Shown piece by piece: positions 32,461-43,343 of a DNA stretch of 43,423 nt; positions within the stretch are counted from its first letter, which is position 1; the number at the start of each line of letters is the position of its first letter. Source of the stretch: Spirochaetales bacterium (GTDB taxonomy: Bacteria; Spirochaetota; Spirochaetia; SZUA-6; JAFGRV01); assembly GCA_016930085.1 (NCBI GenBank), contig JAFGHO010000116.1:1-43423 (forward strand), in the 5' to 3' direction. The position numbers and the translations under genes were made by a program. The notes below the pieces were generated by a model. The model worked only from the letters and a program-made list of their open reading frames with translations, had not been told where the DNA came from and did not search any database.

Positions 32461-34416
32461 ATGCCTTCCGTCAACCTCTATGATATTTCCGTTTCGTTCG
32501 GAGCGGAGAGGATTCTGGAATCGGTCAATCTGTCGATAGCGGCAAAAGACCGTCTCGCTTTGACCGGCGCGAACGGAAGCGGAAAAACCACCCTCATGAG
32601 GATCATTGCCGGGGAAGTGGTTCCCGACTCCGGCCGGATCGTCCGTGAAAAGGACACAAGGGTCGGTTATCTTCCCCAGACGGGTGTCACCTTCAGGGAT
32701 ATGACGGTCGCCGCTGCGGTCGAACGATCATTTGACGAAATAACGCCGCTTCTGGAAGAAATGCGGGAGATCGAATCGAGGCTCGAATCGGTGAAGAAGG
32801 ATTCGGAAGAAACCTGCGCCCTGCTTGAACATTACCACTACCTCCATGAGACAATTATAACAAGCGAGTATTACTCGCGTGAGGAAGCGATTCACCGGGT
32901 ATTGACCGGTCTTGGATTTTCCGAAGAGGAATTTCACAAACCAATTTCTTCCTTTTCGAGCGGCTGGCAGATGAGGATCGCCCTTGCCTGTGTCCTTCTC
33001 GGAAAACCGGATATCATGATGCTCGACGAGCCCACCAATTACCTCGATATCGAGGCGCGGCAATGGCTAAAGACTTTTCTCAATTCGTTTGAGGGAGGGA
33101 TTCTCATTGTTTCACACGACCGTTTTTTTCTGGATGAAGTCGTCGGAAAGGTCGCCGAGATCTACGGGAGAAAGGTCACCGTCTATACCGGGAATTACAC
33201 CGCGTATGAGCGAAAGCGGGCGGCCGAACTCGAGCGGATCATCGAGTCGTACAAACGGCAGCAGGAAGAGATATCGAAGATCGAGTTGTTCATCAAACGC
33301 TTTCGATACAATTCTTCAAAGGCGAAACTGGTACAAAGCAGGATACACTATCTGGAAAAACTCGACCGGATCGAAAAACCGCCCGGCCTCCGGTCCATAC
33401 ATTTCCAATTTCCATCCCCCCCGCCCCCGGGCGATATGGTCGTCGAGGTCGACGGGCTGGGCAAGTCGTATAACGGAAAAGAGGTGTTCGGCGGCGTGAG
33501 TTTCGTTCTGAAACGGGGAGAACGGCTGGTGCTGACCGGCATAAACGGGGCCGGAAAATCGACCCTTATCGGCATACTCGCGGGGACCCTCGAACCGGAT
33601 GCGGGGATCATCCGTTACGGTTCGAATGTGGCGACAGGATATTTTTCCCAGGACCACCTTTCGGGCATGAAAAAGGAAACGAGTATTATCGACGAACTCG
33701 AATCGTCGGCACCGACGGAAATGATCCCCCACCTCCGCAACTTGCTGGGCGCTTTTCTCTTTGGCGGGAACGATGTGTACAAAAGCCTGTCGGTATTGAG
33801 CGGGGGGGAGCAGAGCAGGATACATCTGATAAAGCTCCTGCTCAATCCCGCTAATCTCCTGCTTCTGGACGAGCCGACCAACCACCTCGATATGGTTTCG
33901 AACAATATTCTGCTCGATGTCCTCAAAAACAGCGGGGCAACCCTGGTCTTTGTCTCCCATGACCGTTATTTTATCCGGCAACTCGCGACAAAGGTGTACG
34001 AGCTGGAGTCGGGGAAAGGGACGCTCTACCACGGCGATTACGAGTATTATCTCTGGAAAAAAGCGTCTTTTTCGATAAACCAAAAACTCGAGGAAACGGA
34101 TCAAACGGGAAAAAAGCGCCCGGATGACGTCAGGTCGAAGCGGGAAGCGGACAGACAGAAAAAAAACAGGCTGAGAAAATTGAAAGAAGAGGAGGCTGAG
34201 ATCCTCACGAATATTGAACGGCTCGGGACGGAAAAGAAAGGGTTCGAGCACTCAATGGCGGACGAATCGGTATACCGTGACGGCGAACGGATGAAAAGCC
34301 TCAAGGAAAAGCTTTCCGATTGCGAACGCGCCCATGCACGACTCTTCGAACGGTGGGAACAGGTCGAAGAAGAAATACGGATACTCGAAAAGGAAATAAA
34401 GCAGGAATGCGGCTGA
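32461..34416 (+). CDS. ABC-F family ATPase
   Basis: 651 residues with two ATPase domains and no membrane segment. ABC-F proteins act on the ribosome to rescue stalled translation or protect against antibiotics. Domain 1 has GANGSGKTT, SSGWQMRIALA and MLDEPTNYLD. Domain 2 has GINGAGKST, LSGGEQSRIHL and LLDEPTNHLD. The interdomain linker (about 240-310) is the basic helical P-site tRNA-interaction motif. The C terminus (about 545-650) is a charged coiled coil as in Uup and YdiF. The subgroup is not certain. The lipoprotein gene sits directly upstream. Confidence 0.93.
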   Translation: MPSVNLYDISVSFGAERILESVNLSIAAKDRLALTGANGSGKTTLMRIIAGEVVPDSGRIVREKDTRVGYLPQTGVTFRDMTVAAAVERSFDEITPLLEEMREIESRLESVKKDSEETCALLEHYHYLHETIITSEYYSREEAIHRVLTGLGFSEEEFHKPISSFSSGWQMRIALACVLLGKPDIMMLDEPTNYLDIEARQWLKTFLNSFEGGILIVSHDRFFLDEVVGKVAEIYGRKVTVYTGNYTAYERKRAAELERIIESYKRQQEEISKIELFIKRFRYNSSKAKLVQSRIHYLEKLDRIEKPPGLRSIHFQFPSPPPPGDMVVEVDGLGKSYNGKEVFGGVSFVLKRGERLVLTGINGAGKSTLIGILAGTLEPDAGIIRYGSNVATGYFSQDHLSGMKKETSIIDELESSAPTEMIPHLRNLLGAFLFGGNDVYKSLSVLSGGEQSRIHLIKLLLNPANLLLLDEPTNHLDMVSNNILLDVLKNSGATLVFVSHDRYFIRQLATKVYELESGKGTLYHGDYEYYLWKKASFSINQKLEETDQTGKKRPDDVRSKREADRQKKNRLRKLKEEEAEILTNIERLGTEKKGFEHSMADESVYRDGERMKSLKEKLSDCERAHARLFERWEQVEEEIRILEKEIKQECG

Positions 34417-34440
34417 AGATTAAAATCCCGCTCTTTTGTC

Positions 34441-34469
34441 TTGCATCTCGTATTGTAATCGGTTTAAAT
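34441..34469 (+). promoter_or_regulatory. Candidate promoter for the phosphohexomutase gene
   Basis: TTGCAT (34441-34446), a 17-base spacer and TTAAAT (34464-34469), about 50 bases before the start codon. Confidence 0.45.
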
Positions 34470-34521
34470 ATATGGAAGGATAAATCCTTAAAATGGGCAG
34501 TGGTTTGAGAGGAGGATCGAA

Positions 34522-35856
34522 ATGGAAATATTCAAAGCATACGATATCCGCGGGACGTACGGAGAGGAGATCAATCCGGAGCTGGCCTATAAAGTTGGCC
34601 GGGCTTTCGCCCGTTATTCGGACGGATTTACCCTGATAGCGGGATATGACGCCCGGCTTCATTCCAGGGAGCTCTATAATGCGCTGGCTCGAGGAATCGT
34701 CGATGAAGGGAAGATGGTGCACGGCATCGGCCTTACTTCGACGCCGTGTCTTCACTTCATGCAGGTCCACGGCGGATTCGACGGGGGTGTCATGGTGACC
34801 GCGTCGCACAATCCCCCCCGCTATCACGGATTCAAGTTGTTCGATTCGGAGGGGGGGTCGGTCAGCCTCGACAAAGGTCTCAGGGAAATTAAAAACATGA
34901 TCCCCTCGATACCGGAGGATCCCGTGGAACAAAAAGGAAAGTTCATCGAGGATATAACCCCGGAGCCCTATCTCGATTTTCTCGCCGATTTCTGGGAAGG
35001 AGCAGCCTGCGGTCTCAATGTCGTTGTGGACGCCTCGAATGGTTCCGCCGGAGAAATATTCGGGATGCTGGGTAAACGTACGGGTATTAATATGACTGTC
35101 ATAAACCGGGAGCCGGACGGCAACTTTCCGAATCACGGGCCCAACCCACTCGAAGAGAAAAACAGGACGCAGCTGGCGGAAAAAGTGAGGGAGCTCAAGG
35201 CCGATGTGGGGGCGATCCTCGACGGCGACGGCGACCGCGTTCTCTTTGTCGATGAGGGGGGGGGACTGGTACAGAATTACTTTATTTCGGTTCTCTTTGC
35301 CGAACAGCTGCTTTCAGAGTTTCCCGGGGGTTCGATCGTCTACGATCTCATCTCCTCGCGCGTGCTGCCGGAAGAAATCGAAAAGCTGGGCGGCGTTCCC
35401 GTCGTCTCCCGCGTCGGGTACACCTATCTCTATGACAACATGACTTCCTCGGACGCGCTTTTCGGCACGGAAACCTCCGGCCATGCCTATTTCAGGGTAA
35501 GCGAAGGCTATTATACCGAATCGGCAGCCTATGCCCTTCTCCTTCTCCTCAAAACGCTGATGCGACGCCGCACACCGCTTTCGGCACTCGTCGAACCGTT
35601 GCGGAAGCAATACTACCAGGCCCCCGAAATCAACCTCGAGGCCGAAGACAAGGATGCGGCGGTCCGCAGGATCGAAGAACACTTTAGCGGCCTTAAAAAA
35701 GAATACCTTGACGGGGTAAGTGTGGACGGCGGCGATTTCTGGTTCAATCTCAGACCCAGCAATACCGAACCCCTGCTCCGCCTTCGTCTCGAAGCGAAAG
35801 ACAGGGAAACGGGAGAGGAAAAGACAAAGGAGATCATGGGGCTTCTGGAAGGGTGA
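34522..35856 (+). CDS. Phosphomannomutase/phosphoglucomutase
   Basis: 444 residues, the usual length of the alpha-D-phosphohexomutase family. It interconverts hexose 1- and 6-phosphates for nucleotide sugar and polysaccharide synthesis. The phosphoserine loop is TASHNPP with Ser95. The Mg2+ loop is DGDGDR, the sugar-specificity loop is GTETSGHAYF, and the phosphate-binding loop is RPSNTEP. GTETSGH is typical of dual PMM/PGM enzymes. AGGAGG precedes the ATG. Cytoplasmic. It is convergent with the AT-rich island. Confidence 0.92.
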   Translation: MEIFKAYDIRGTYGEEINPELAYKVGRAFARYSDGFTLIAGYDARLHSRELYNALARGIVDEGKMVHGIGLTSTPCLHFMQVHGGFDGGVMVTASHNPPRYHGFKLFDSEGGSVSLDKGLREIKNMIPSIPEDPVEQKGKFIEDITPEPYLDFLADFWEGAACGLNVVVDASNGSAGEIFGMLGKRTGINMTVINREPDGNFPNHGPNPLEEKNRTQLAEKVRELKADVGAILDGDGDRVLFVDEGGGLVQNYFISVLFAEQLLSEFPGGSIVYDLISSRVLPEEIEKLGGVPVVSRVGYTYLYDNMTSSDALFGTETSGHAYFRVSEGYYTESAAYALLLLLKTLMRRRTPLSALVEPLRKQYYQAPEINLEAEDKDAAVRRIEEHFSGLKKEYLDGVSVDGGDFWFNLRPSNTEPLLRLRLEAKDRETGEEKTKEIMGLLEG

Positions 35857-35893
35857 GACGGGGATTGTCTTTGTACCCATCATAAAGGACTTG

Positions 35894-36646
35894 TTATTTC
35901 CGGATAATAAATACAACCGGCGCAAAAGAGTGTGAATCCGTACCATCCATGTTGAAAGTTTCTCCTTTTTGCACAGTGAAGTATGTAATGTCTGTCCCTG
36001 CCATATGGCATCCAAAATCAATAGATTTAAATACGTATGAGTTGCAATAGTTCTTGGTATAATTGTATGAACCACTTTTCCCCTCGTTCTTTTCCTGTAT
36101 AACGATAACGACAATGTCTTTTTCCGCTGTAAAATTAATGTATTTATTATCAATATTTTCTTTTTCACTGTCCATATCACAATAGATATCTCTAAGGTTG
36201 AAAAAGCCCTTTTTTACATTACCTTCTGGTTCGAATGTTTTGCCTTTTATATTCCAGTAATATAGTATGTCCGCAAACTGGTCGATTATATATATTTTGC
36301 CTAAGCTTGTAGCAGCAACTCTGTCAATCAGCATAAAAACGCTTTCACCGGTGTCCGTATTTACACCGAAATGTCTCACTTTTTTGTGTTCGTCAAAATA
36401 ATATGCGCCTCCCTTGAGACGGTCGGAGCCTATTCCATAATGATAACCGCCTTCCGCATAGTATGCCGTGTCGATCGCAAAAAAACTGTCAAAATATTCG
36501 GACGATCCTCCGAATGTATAACATGATAGATAAGCGTTGTCCACTTTTCTGTCAAATGAAAAAATATTATTATCGATGATCATTTCTGCGTACGAAAATA
36601 AGGGTATTGCGATTAGGATTAAAAATACGATTAATCTCATTTTCAT
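35894..36646 (-). CDS. Exported hypothetical protein in an AT-rich island
   Basis: 250 residues, not recognised. A signal peptide (about 1-20, ending FSYA) marks it as exported. The mature part is rich in Tyr, Phe, Asp and Asn with repeated beta-strand patterns (GKIYIIDQFADILYYWN), compatible with a beta-propeller or jelly-roll, but no catalytic motif is visible. Codon use is much more AT-rich than in the flanking genes, in line with recent acquisition. AGGAAT lies before the ATG. It follows the broken lipoprotein gene by 44 bases in the same direction. Confidence 0.7.
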   Translation of the reverse strand: MKMRLIVFLILIAIPLFSYAEMIIDNNIFSFDRKVDNAYLSCYTFGGSSEYFDSFFAIDTAYYAEGGYHYGIGSDRLKGGAYYFDEHKKVRHFGVNTDTGESVFMLIDRVAATSLGKIYIIDQFADILYYWNIKGKTFEPEGNVKKGFFNLRDIYCDMDSEKENIDNKYINFTAEKDIVVIVIQEKNEGKSGSYNYTKNYCNSYVFKSIDFGCHMAGTDITYFTVQKGETFNMDGTDSHSFAPVVFIIRK

Positions 36647-36690
36647 AATTCCTCCCCCGCTGTTATCGTTTTCTTTTTATAACATTCCGT

Positions 36691-37317
36691 TTACCAGTTT
36701 CTTGTTATTTTAGAGAAATAAATCCCGTTTTCATCCATATTCATAAAATAGACATCACCGGATGGTGAGACTGCTGCATGATATCTTTCTGATTCATTGT
36801 AAAAGCAATCAAGTACTTCACCGTATGGCGAATGAACGAGAATTGTTTTCTTAAGATATCTGCCCGTTTCGGCATGCCAGTAGCTGTTATTGTCTTTGTC
36901 GAATCCTATTAGCCTGAGAATATTTAATATAGAAATATCAAAATCATACTTTTCTTCTGTTGTTTTTGTTTTCCGGTTTTTTTTAACGATTTTATAATAT
37001 TCATTGTAAAGATAGTAATTATAGGTCAGAATCCTGTCATTTCTCATGATAAGATTGTTTTTATTGAGAAAATCATTGAGTTCTTCATCAATGGCGGTAA
37101 CATTTCTTGAATTTGCTCTTATTTCATTCATTATTTTTCTTGTTTCATTCGCAGGCATATATTTCCCTGCAGAGTTATAGATATATGTATTTTTCTTTTC
37201 GTTGTCGACAAGAAGAATATTGCCGTCAACCGCGAATATATTGTCATTAATATGGGAAAACCTTTTATACAAATCGACGCCGCCGTCCCTTGCCGCGTCG
37301 TATTTTGTTATTCGCAA
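36691..37317 (-). CDS. C-terminal fragment of the broken lipoprotein gene
   Basis: A 208-residue ORF opening at a TTG with no ribosome binding site. The same frame continues upstream to about 37370 as RYTGDTIVKIAKNGKELLRITKYD, so it is an internal part of a longer gene and not an independent start. Segments such as FAVDGNILLVDN and DVYFMNMDENGIYFSKI look like beta-propeller blades. It is probably not translated on its own. Confidence 0.55.
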   Translation of the reverse strand: MRITKYDAARDGGVDLYKRFSHINDNIFAVDGNILLVDNEKKNTYIYNSAGKYMPANETRKIMNEIRANSRNVTAIDEELNDFLNKNNLIMRNDRILTYNYYLYNEYYKIVKKNRKTKTTEEKYDFDISILNILRLIGFDKDNNSYWHAETGRYLKKTILVHSPYGEVLDCFYNESERYHAAVSPSGDVYFMNMDENGIYFSKITRNW

Positions 37318-37841
37318 AAGCTCTTTTCCGTTTTTAGCGATTTTTACGATTGTGTCACCGGTATACCTGTATTGCGGTATATCCTTTCGTCGATAAACAG
37401 ATTCATCCTGTCGAGCATTATTTTATCATACACGGCTAAAAAATCATCATCCCACACGGCGCTTTGAAACTCCTGTGCCTCAAGACATGAAAACTGTAAA
37501 ATCAGGTCGTCGCCTGGTCTTGCATAATAATAATATCCTTCCGCCTTTATACTGAAATAGTAATATCGGAATTCATCTTCATAGCTCTTAAATCCAAAGT
37601 ATAAATCAAAGTTTTCGTCTGTTTTTAGACAGCAGTCGCCTATAAACGAGCCGTCATTGTTGAAATAATGATTGTTATAATCAACGTGATATGCAGGTCC
37701 ATAGGGTGCATCCCATTCATACTGTTCATATAATGTAAATGTCGCCAGCCATATTTCGAAAATAGAGTTGCTTGCATAGAGACTGAACTCATTCCCCTTG
37801 TTTTTGAAAATATTACTTTCAGCGGTATCGTTACCGTATCC

Positions 37842-38252
<411 letters not shown>

Positions 38253-38497
38253 TTCATGCCGCTCCATTTTAACAAGTCTTAGAATATATCAGTACAAATT
38301 TCCTTACTTTTTAATTGAAACCCTTACCGGTTCAAAAATACTTTAAAAATATACAAAAAGCAAGTGTAATGTTGTTTTTAATAAAAAAGAGAAAGGATTA
38401 TGAAACAATCCTATTTCAATGACAATATATCACTGAAATCCGGATATATCCTGTATTTATACCATATGTATCCTTCCTCCCCCAATTATTTACCATC
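38253..38497. other. AT-rich intergenic region
   Basis: About 245 bases between the lipoprotein start and the rhomboid promoter. It is AT-rich with several A- and T-tracts. It must hold the minus-strand promoter of the lipoprotein gene; TTGCTT with a 17-base spacer and TATTTT is one possibility. No RNA gene or clear terminator was seen. Confidence 0.5.
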
Positions 38498-38527
38498 TTT
38501 ACACGACCGATATTTTTTTAGTATGAT
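38498..38527 (+). promoter_or_regulatory. Promoter for the rhomboid gene
   Basis: TTTACA (38498-38503), an 18-base spacer and TATGAT (38522-38527), 60 bases before the GTG start. Confidence 0.6.
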
Positions 38528-38586
38528 TATCATATTATAAAGGCTTGTTCACTCGTGGCCTGAAAAACAATGGAGGAGGGATAACG

Positions 38587-39225
38587 GTGGATTACGGGAT
38601 AGATGAAAAAAAACAAAAAGGCGGTTTCCGGCTCAAATACAATGCGCCGGTTATTCTTTCATTCGCCTTCATATGCACGGTCGTCATGATCATGGCCCAG
38701 GTACTGGGCGAAGGATTTCTGAGGCTGTTCGTGGCGCCGGGAAACCATACGGGATTCAGGCTTTTTTCACTCGACGTTCTCAAACTCTTCACCCACGCAA
38801 TCGGGCACGCGAGCTGGCCCCACCTTCTGGGGAATTTCACCTTTATCCTCCTGATCGGTCCTATTCTGGAAGAACGGTACGGTTCGGGGCTTCTGGTGCT
38901 CATGATGCTGGTGACCGCGTTTTCCACCGGAGTGCTGAATGTCCTTTTTTTCCCGACCGGGCTTCTCGGCGCGAGCGGTATCGTTTTCATGTTCATCCTC
39001 CTCACTTCCTTCACCAATGTCAGGCGGGGCGAGATTCCCATTACCTTTATCCTCGTGGTGCTTCTTTTTGTCGGACAGGAGGTATACCGGGCGATTGCCG
39101 AACAAAACAATGTCAGCGAGTTTGCCCACATCATCGGCGGATTTTTCGGGGCGCTTTTCGGATTCTTTCTGGGCTCGAAAAAGGAAACGGGGAAATCCGT
39201 GGAAGACTCCATTTCACAGGTGTAG
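38587..39225 (+). CDS. Rhomboid family intramembrane serine protease
   Basis: 212 residues with six predicted membrane segments. Start GTG at 38587 is chosen because GGAGGAGGG lies six bases upstream; a TTG at 38545 has none. The catalytic pair is Ser130 in GASG and His181 in EFAHIIGG. N83 in HLLGN contributes to the oxyanion hole. It cleaves membrane-spanning substrates within the bilayer. Substrates cannot be predicted. It lies upstream of prfA but 81 bases apart. Confidence 0.9.
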   Translation: MDYGIDEKKQKGGFRLKYNAPVILSFAFICTVVMIMAQVLGEGFLRLFVAPGNHTGFRLFSLDVLKLFTHAIGHASWPHLLGNFTFILLIGPILEERYGSGLLVLMMLVTAFSTGVLNVLFFPTGLLGASGIVFMFILLTSFTNVRRGEIPITFILVVLLFVGQEVYRAIAEQNNVSEFAHIIGGFFGALFGFFLGSKKETGKSVEDSISQV

Positions 39226-39306
39226 GATCGGGAAACACGTTTCCGCCGGCATCCGGCTTCGGAATGACGGGGGTATATTTATCCCGATCAGGGGAAAGGG
39301 TTACAT

Positions 39307-40374
39307 ATGAGAGAAAAATTGCAGAGTATCGAGGCGCGCTATAACGAACTTCAGCGGCTGCTTGAAAATCCGGATATCGTCAAAGACCAGAAAGAGTATA
39401 AAAAACTGACGCAGGAGCTTGCCTCGATTTCCGATATCGTCGATGGGTACGTGAAACTCAAAGCGATTGAAGCCGAAATGGAGGGTTCCCGGCAGGTATT
39501 CGAGGAAAGCGACCACGAGATGAGGGAACTTGCACGGGAGGAACTCCGCGGCCTCGAAAAAAGGAAGAACGAACTGGTGGAAAAACTCAAACTCATGCTC
39601 ATTCCCAAAGACCCGCTCGATCTGAAAAACATCATAATGGAAATACGGGCGGGAACCGGGGGAGAGGAAGCCGCCCTGTTCGTTTCCGATCTTTACAGAA
39701 TGTACTGCCGGTTCGCGGAGGAGCGCCGGTGGAAGTTCGAAATACTTTCCTCCCATCCCACCGGCATCGGGGGATTGAAGGAAATCATTTTTTCCGTCAT
39801 CGGCAAGCAGGTGTACGCCGACCTGCGGTACGAAAGCGGGGTTCACCGCGTCCAGCGTGTACCCGAAACGGAATCGGGCGGGAGAATCCATACCTCGGCG
39901 GTGACGGTCGCGGTGCTGCCCGAAGCGGAAGAAACCGACATCGTCATCGATCCCGAAGACCTCAGGATCGATGTCTATCGTTCTTCGGGTCCCGGGGGCC
40001 AGAGTGTGAACACCACCGATTCCGCGGTCAGGGTCACCCATATCCCGACGGGGCTGGTCGTCACATGCCAGGACGAGAAATCCCAGCACAAGAACAAGGC
40101 AAAGGCGATCAGGGTCCTTCGGGCCCGCCTGTTCGAGCTGGAAGAGGAGAAAAAACAGGCGGAACGGGCCAAAGAGCGGAAAAGCCAGGTCGGTACCGGC
40201 GACCGTTCCGAGAGAATCCGTACCTACAATTATCCGCAGAACAGGGTAACGGACCATAGAATCAATCTTACCCTGTACAAACTCGAACAGGTAATGGAAG
40301 GCGATCTGGATCAGATCATCGATGCACTAAAGGTTTCTGCAAAACAGCAGCTTCTCAGTATTCATTCGACATGA
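39307..40374 (+). CDS. prfA: Peptide chain release factor 1
   Basis: 355 residues. RF1 ends translation at UAA and UAG. The stop-codon recognition PxT motif is VPETES (Pro186-Thr188) and the peptidyl-tRNA hydrolysis motif GGQ is at 230-232 ([10 protein letters not shown]). The gene begins after GGGGAAAGGG. It overlaps prmC by four bases (ATGA), a sign of translational coupling. Confidence 0.97.
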   Translation: MREKLQSIEARYNELQRLLENPDIVKDQKEYKKLTQELASISDIVDGYVKLKAIEAEMEGSRQVFEESDHEMRELAREELRGLEKRKNELVEKLKLMLIPKDPLDLKNIIMEIRAGTGGEEAALFVSDLYRMYCRFAEERRWKFEILSSHPTGIGGLKEIIFSVIGKQVYADLRYESGVHRVQRVPETESGGRIHTSAVTVAVLPEAEETDIVIDPEDLRIDVYRSSGPGGQSVNTTDSAVRVTHIPTGLVVTCQDEKSQHKNKAKAIRVLRARLFELEEEKKQAERAKERKSQVGTGDRSERIRTYNYPQNRVTDHRINLTLYKLEQVMEGDLDQIIDALKVSAKQQLLSIHST

Positions 40375-41237
40375 CGATCGGCGAGACACTTCGTGAAGGA
40401 TATACAATGCTCTATTACGCCGAGGTCGAAACACCGATGCTCGACAGTATCGTCCTCCTCGCCGAAGCCGTGGGTATGACGAAGGAAAAGCTGTACGCGA
40501 GTTTCACGCATTCCATCGAAGAAGGGCAGTACGGCAGATTCAGGGAATTTCTCCATGACCGGTGTTCGGGAGTACCGGTTTCCTACATTTGCCGCAGAAA
40601 GGAGTTTTACGGGAAGGAGTTTTTTGTCGATCCCCGTGTGCTGGTGCCGAGGCCGGATACGGAAATTCTGGTCGATTACGCCTTTTCCCTGGTAAAGACG
40701 CACGGGTATATCAGGAATATTCATGACGCCTGTACCGGATCGGGGTGTATTGCCATAACCATACAAACGCTTTTGCCTGAGGCCGCCGTCTCCGCATCGG
40801 ATATATCCGGAGCGGCGAAAGAAGTGTTTGAGGAAAATTGCAGGAGGATATTGGGGCAGGGGGCCGGGATTCCCTTCTTCGTCTCCGACCTCCTTGCCGG
40901 TGTGAAAGGAACTTATGACATGATCGTTTCGAATCCTCCCTATCTGACGGACAGGGAGACTTCGGACCTTAAAAAAATCGGGTGGCCCGAGCCGGAACTC
41001 GCGCTTAGAGGCGGGACCGATGGAACGGAACCAAGCAGGCGGCTTATCCGGCAGGCACCGCAGCGCCTTGCCGCGGGAGGTTATCTCGTGCTCGAATCCG
41101 CCCCTCCCCATATGGATGTGCTGCGTCTTTTTATGGAAAAAAACGGATTTACCGATATCGCGGTCGTCTGTGACCTCGGACAGCGCCCCCGTGTCATTGC
41201 AGGGAGATTGGCTGCAGGGAGACAGCGGGATGAGTGA
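40371..41237 (+). CDS. prmC: Release factor glutamine N5-methyltransferase
   Basis: 288 residues. It methylates the Gln of the GGQ motif of the release factors with S-adenosylmethionine. The catalytic NPPY is in [10 protein letters not shown]. The SAM-binding region holds [14 protein letters not shown] and [10 protein letters not shown]. It lies directly after its substrate gene prfA and overlaps the rel gene by 8 bases. Confidence 0.96.
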   Translation: MTIGETLREGYTMLYYAEVETPMLDSIVLLAEAVGMTKEKLYASFTHSIEEGQYGRFREFLHDRCSGVPVSYICRRKEFYGKEFFVDPRVLVPRPDTEILVDYAFSLVKTHGYIRNIHDACTGSGCIAITIQTLLPEAAVSASDISGAAKEVFEENCRRILGQGAGIPFFVSDLLAGVKGTYDMIVSNPPYLTDRETSDLKKIGWPEPELALRGGTDGTEPSRRLIRQAPQRLAAGGYLVLESAPPHMDVLRLFMEKNGFTDIAVVCDLGQRPRVIAGRLAAGRQRDE

Positions 41238-43236
41238 TGCGACCGCCATGATCGCCGATTTCGAGGCGACACTTGGCAATTATACGAAAGAGGAAAAAGA
41301 GGAAATCATTGCGGCGGCCCGGTGGGCGGAAGGTCTGCATCACAACCAGAAACGGGCGAGCGGCGAGCCGTATTTTATTCATCCCCTCAATGTGGCGACG
41401 ATTCTCATCAATCTAAGGCTCGACAGCAAGACGATAATAGCCGCCCTGCTTCATGATATCCTCGAAGATACCGGCGTGACAAGGCAGGAATTGCGCCGCG
41501 AGTTCGGAAAGGAAGTCGAATCGCTTGTGTACGGGGTGACGAAAATCGCGAGTTTCCATGCCAAAAGCAGATCGGTTCAGGCGGCGGAGACGATAAGGAA
41601 AATGCTGTTCGCCATGGTCAAGGATATCAGGGTGATTCTCATAAAACTCGCGGACAAGCTTCACAATATGCGGACCCTCTCATATCTTGACAGGGAAAAA
41701 CAAAAGGAAATCGCCAACGAGTGCATGGATATTTACGCGCCTCTTGCCGGCAGACTCGGTATTTCATGGATAAAGGATGAACTCGAGGATATTTCACTCA
41801 AGTATCTTATGCCGCAGATATACGATCAGATAAAGACCTTTGTCGCGGAGAAAAAAAACGAGCGCGCGGAATACCTCGCCCGTGTGGAGGCTGAAATATA
41901 CAAGGCGGCCGCGGCCGAACACATCGATATCGAAATCAAGACACGGGCAAAACACTTCTATTCGATCTATTACAAAATCAAAAAGCAGGGAAAGCGGCTC
42001 GAAGAGATTTACGATCTTTCGGGCATTCGCATTCTCTGCCATACGCCGGCCGAGTGCTATACATTGCTGGGTATCGTCCACACACTCTGGATACCGATAT
42101 CGGGCCGTTTCAAGGATTACATCGCCATGCCCAAAGCGAACCGGTATCAAAGCCTCCACACTACGGTCATGTGTTTCGACGGCAAACCGATCGAGATCCA
42201 GATCCGGACGCACGAGATGAACAGAACGGCGGAGAACGGAATCGCCGCACATTGGCTATACAAGAAGGGATTTTCGCGCGAGCAGCTCCGGCTCGAGGAT
42301 CTTCCGATTATCAACAAACTCAGATCGTGGGACAGTGAAGGGATGGCAACGGAAGGGTTTCTTCAGGAAATCAAGCGGGAATTGCTAAAGGACTCCATCT
42401 ATATCTTTACTCCGAAAGGGGATGTGGTCGAACTTCCCGCAGGGTCCACCGCCGTTGATTTTGCCTATCATATTCATACGGAAGTGGGCAATCATTGCCT
42501 CGCGGCCAAAGCCGACGGGTCCATCATCCCGCTTCGCAAGGAACTCAAAAACGCGCAGATCATAGAGATTATCACCGGTCAGAACGCGCACCCCCATCTC
42601 AACTGGCTCAATTACGCGAGGACCGCAAGCGCGAGGTCGAAAATACGGCATTGGCTCAACCAGAACGATTCCAGCCTTATCATCGAACAGAATATCATCG
42701 CCAAACAGCACCCGCAGCTTCCGAAGAAAAGGACGTCGAAACACGAAAAGTCCGGGCCGGAGGCAAAACGGTTTTTCGACGACCGTCGGATCGGGGTGGT
42801 GATCGACAAGGAACGGAATGTGCTGATCCGTTTTGCCCGGTGCTGCGGGCCGACCCCCGGCGACGAAATTATCGGGTATGTGACGCGGGGCAGGGGGATT
42901 ACCATTCACAAACATGATTGTCCCAATCTCAAATACATCAAGGATATCGACAACCGCCGCATTGAAGTCGAATGGGAAACCTTCGGGACAAAAGCGACCT
43001 ATCGTTTCAAGGTGACGGTAAAGCCGTCCGAAGATATTTTCTCCGAGATCGAGGGGGCGATCAGAAAATATCAGGGCCACCTTATCGAAGGTAAAATCGA
43101 AGAAAAAGACACGGATATTTATACGGGATATTTTACCATCGAGATCGATGACAGGAAAAATTTCAGATATGTCTTAAAGAGTCTCCGTGCGGTCCCCGCG
43201 ATTGTCAATGTCGGAGTAATGGAATCGCATGATTGA
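41230..43236 (+). CDS. rel: Bifunctional (p)ppGpp synthetase/hydrolase RelA/SpoT
   Basis: 668 residues from the ATG at 41230, eight bases after GGGAG and inside the prmC 3' end. Longer starts would read through prmC. The HD hydrolase domain has H51, H75-D76 and ED79-80 (HDILEDT). The synthetase domain has RFKD at 293-296 and YQSLHTT at 306-312; RxKD is the form found in bifunctional enzymes rather than in RelA. TGS (about 395-455), a Cys-containing conserved region (CCGPTPGD) and a C-terminal ACT domain (about 590-668) follow. It makes and degrades the alarmone in response to amino-acid starvation. Confidence 0.96.
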   Translation: MSDATAMIADFEATLGNYTKEEKEEIIAAARWAEGLHHNQKRASGEPYFIHPLNVATILINLRLDSKTIIAALLHDILEDTGVTRQELRREFGKEVESLVYGVTKIASFHAKSRSVQAAETIRKMLFAMVKDIRVILIKLADKLHNMRTLSYLDREKQKEIANECMDIYAPLAGRLGISWIKDELEDISLKYLMPQIYDQIKTFVAEKKNERAEYLARVEAEIYKAAAAEHIDIEIKTRAKHFYSIYYKIKKQGKRLEEIYDLSGIRILCHTPAECYTLLGIVHTLWIPISGRFKDYIAMPKANRYQSLHTTVMCFDGKPIEIQIRTHEMNRTAENGIAAHWLYKKGFSREQLRLEDLPIINKLRSWDSEGMATEGFLQEIKRELLKDSIYIFTPKGDVVELPAGSTAVDFAYHIHTEVGNHCLAAKADGSIIPLRKELKNAQIIEIITGQNAHPHLNWLNYARTASARSKIRHWLNQNDSSLIIEQNIIAKQHPQLPKKRTSKHEKSGPEAKRFFDDRRIGVVIDKERNVLIRFARCCGPTPGDEIIGYVTRGRGITIHKHDCPNLKYIKDIDNRRIEVEWETFGTKATYRFKVTVKPSEDIFSEIEGAIRKYQGHLIEGKIEEKDTDIYTGYFTIEIDDRKNFRYVLKSLRAVPAIVNVGVMESHD

Positions 43237-43343
43237 CCGCGGAATCTATACAACACTTCCGATACGGAATCCCTGGCCCGGCGCGCCTGTTTTGTACAGA
43301 AAAATGACGTCATCCACCCAGGACGACGCCCGGCGTCTTGTTG

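Noticed and set aside
39229-39297. GATCGGGA/TCCCGATC arms and a GC hairpin before prfA as a mobile REP-like element
   Set aside because: Only one copy is visible in the window and the arms are far apart. It may be a weak terminator for the rhomboid gene, but there is no T-run.
41020-41229. A 70-residue N-terminal extension of the Rel protein
   Set aside because: It is the wrong frame of prmC and does not belong to the family. The ATG at 41230 gives the normal N terminus.
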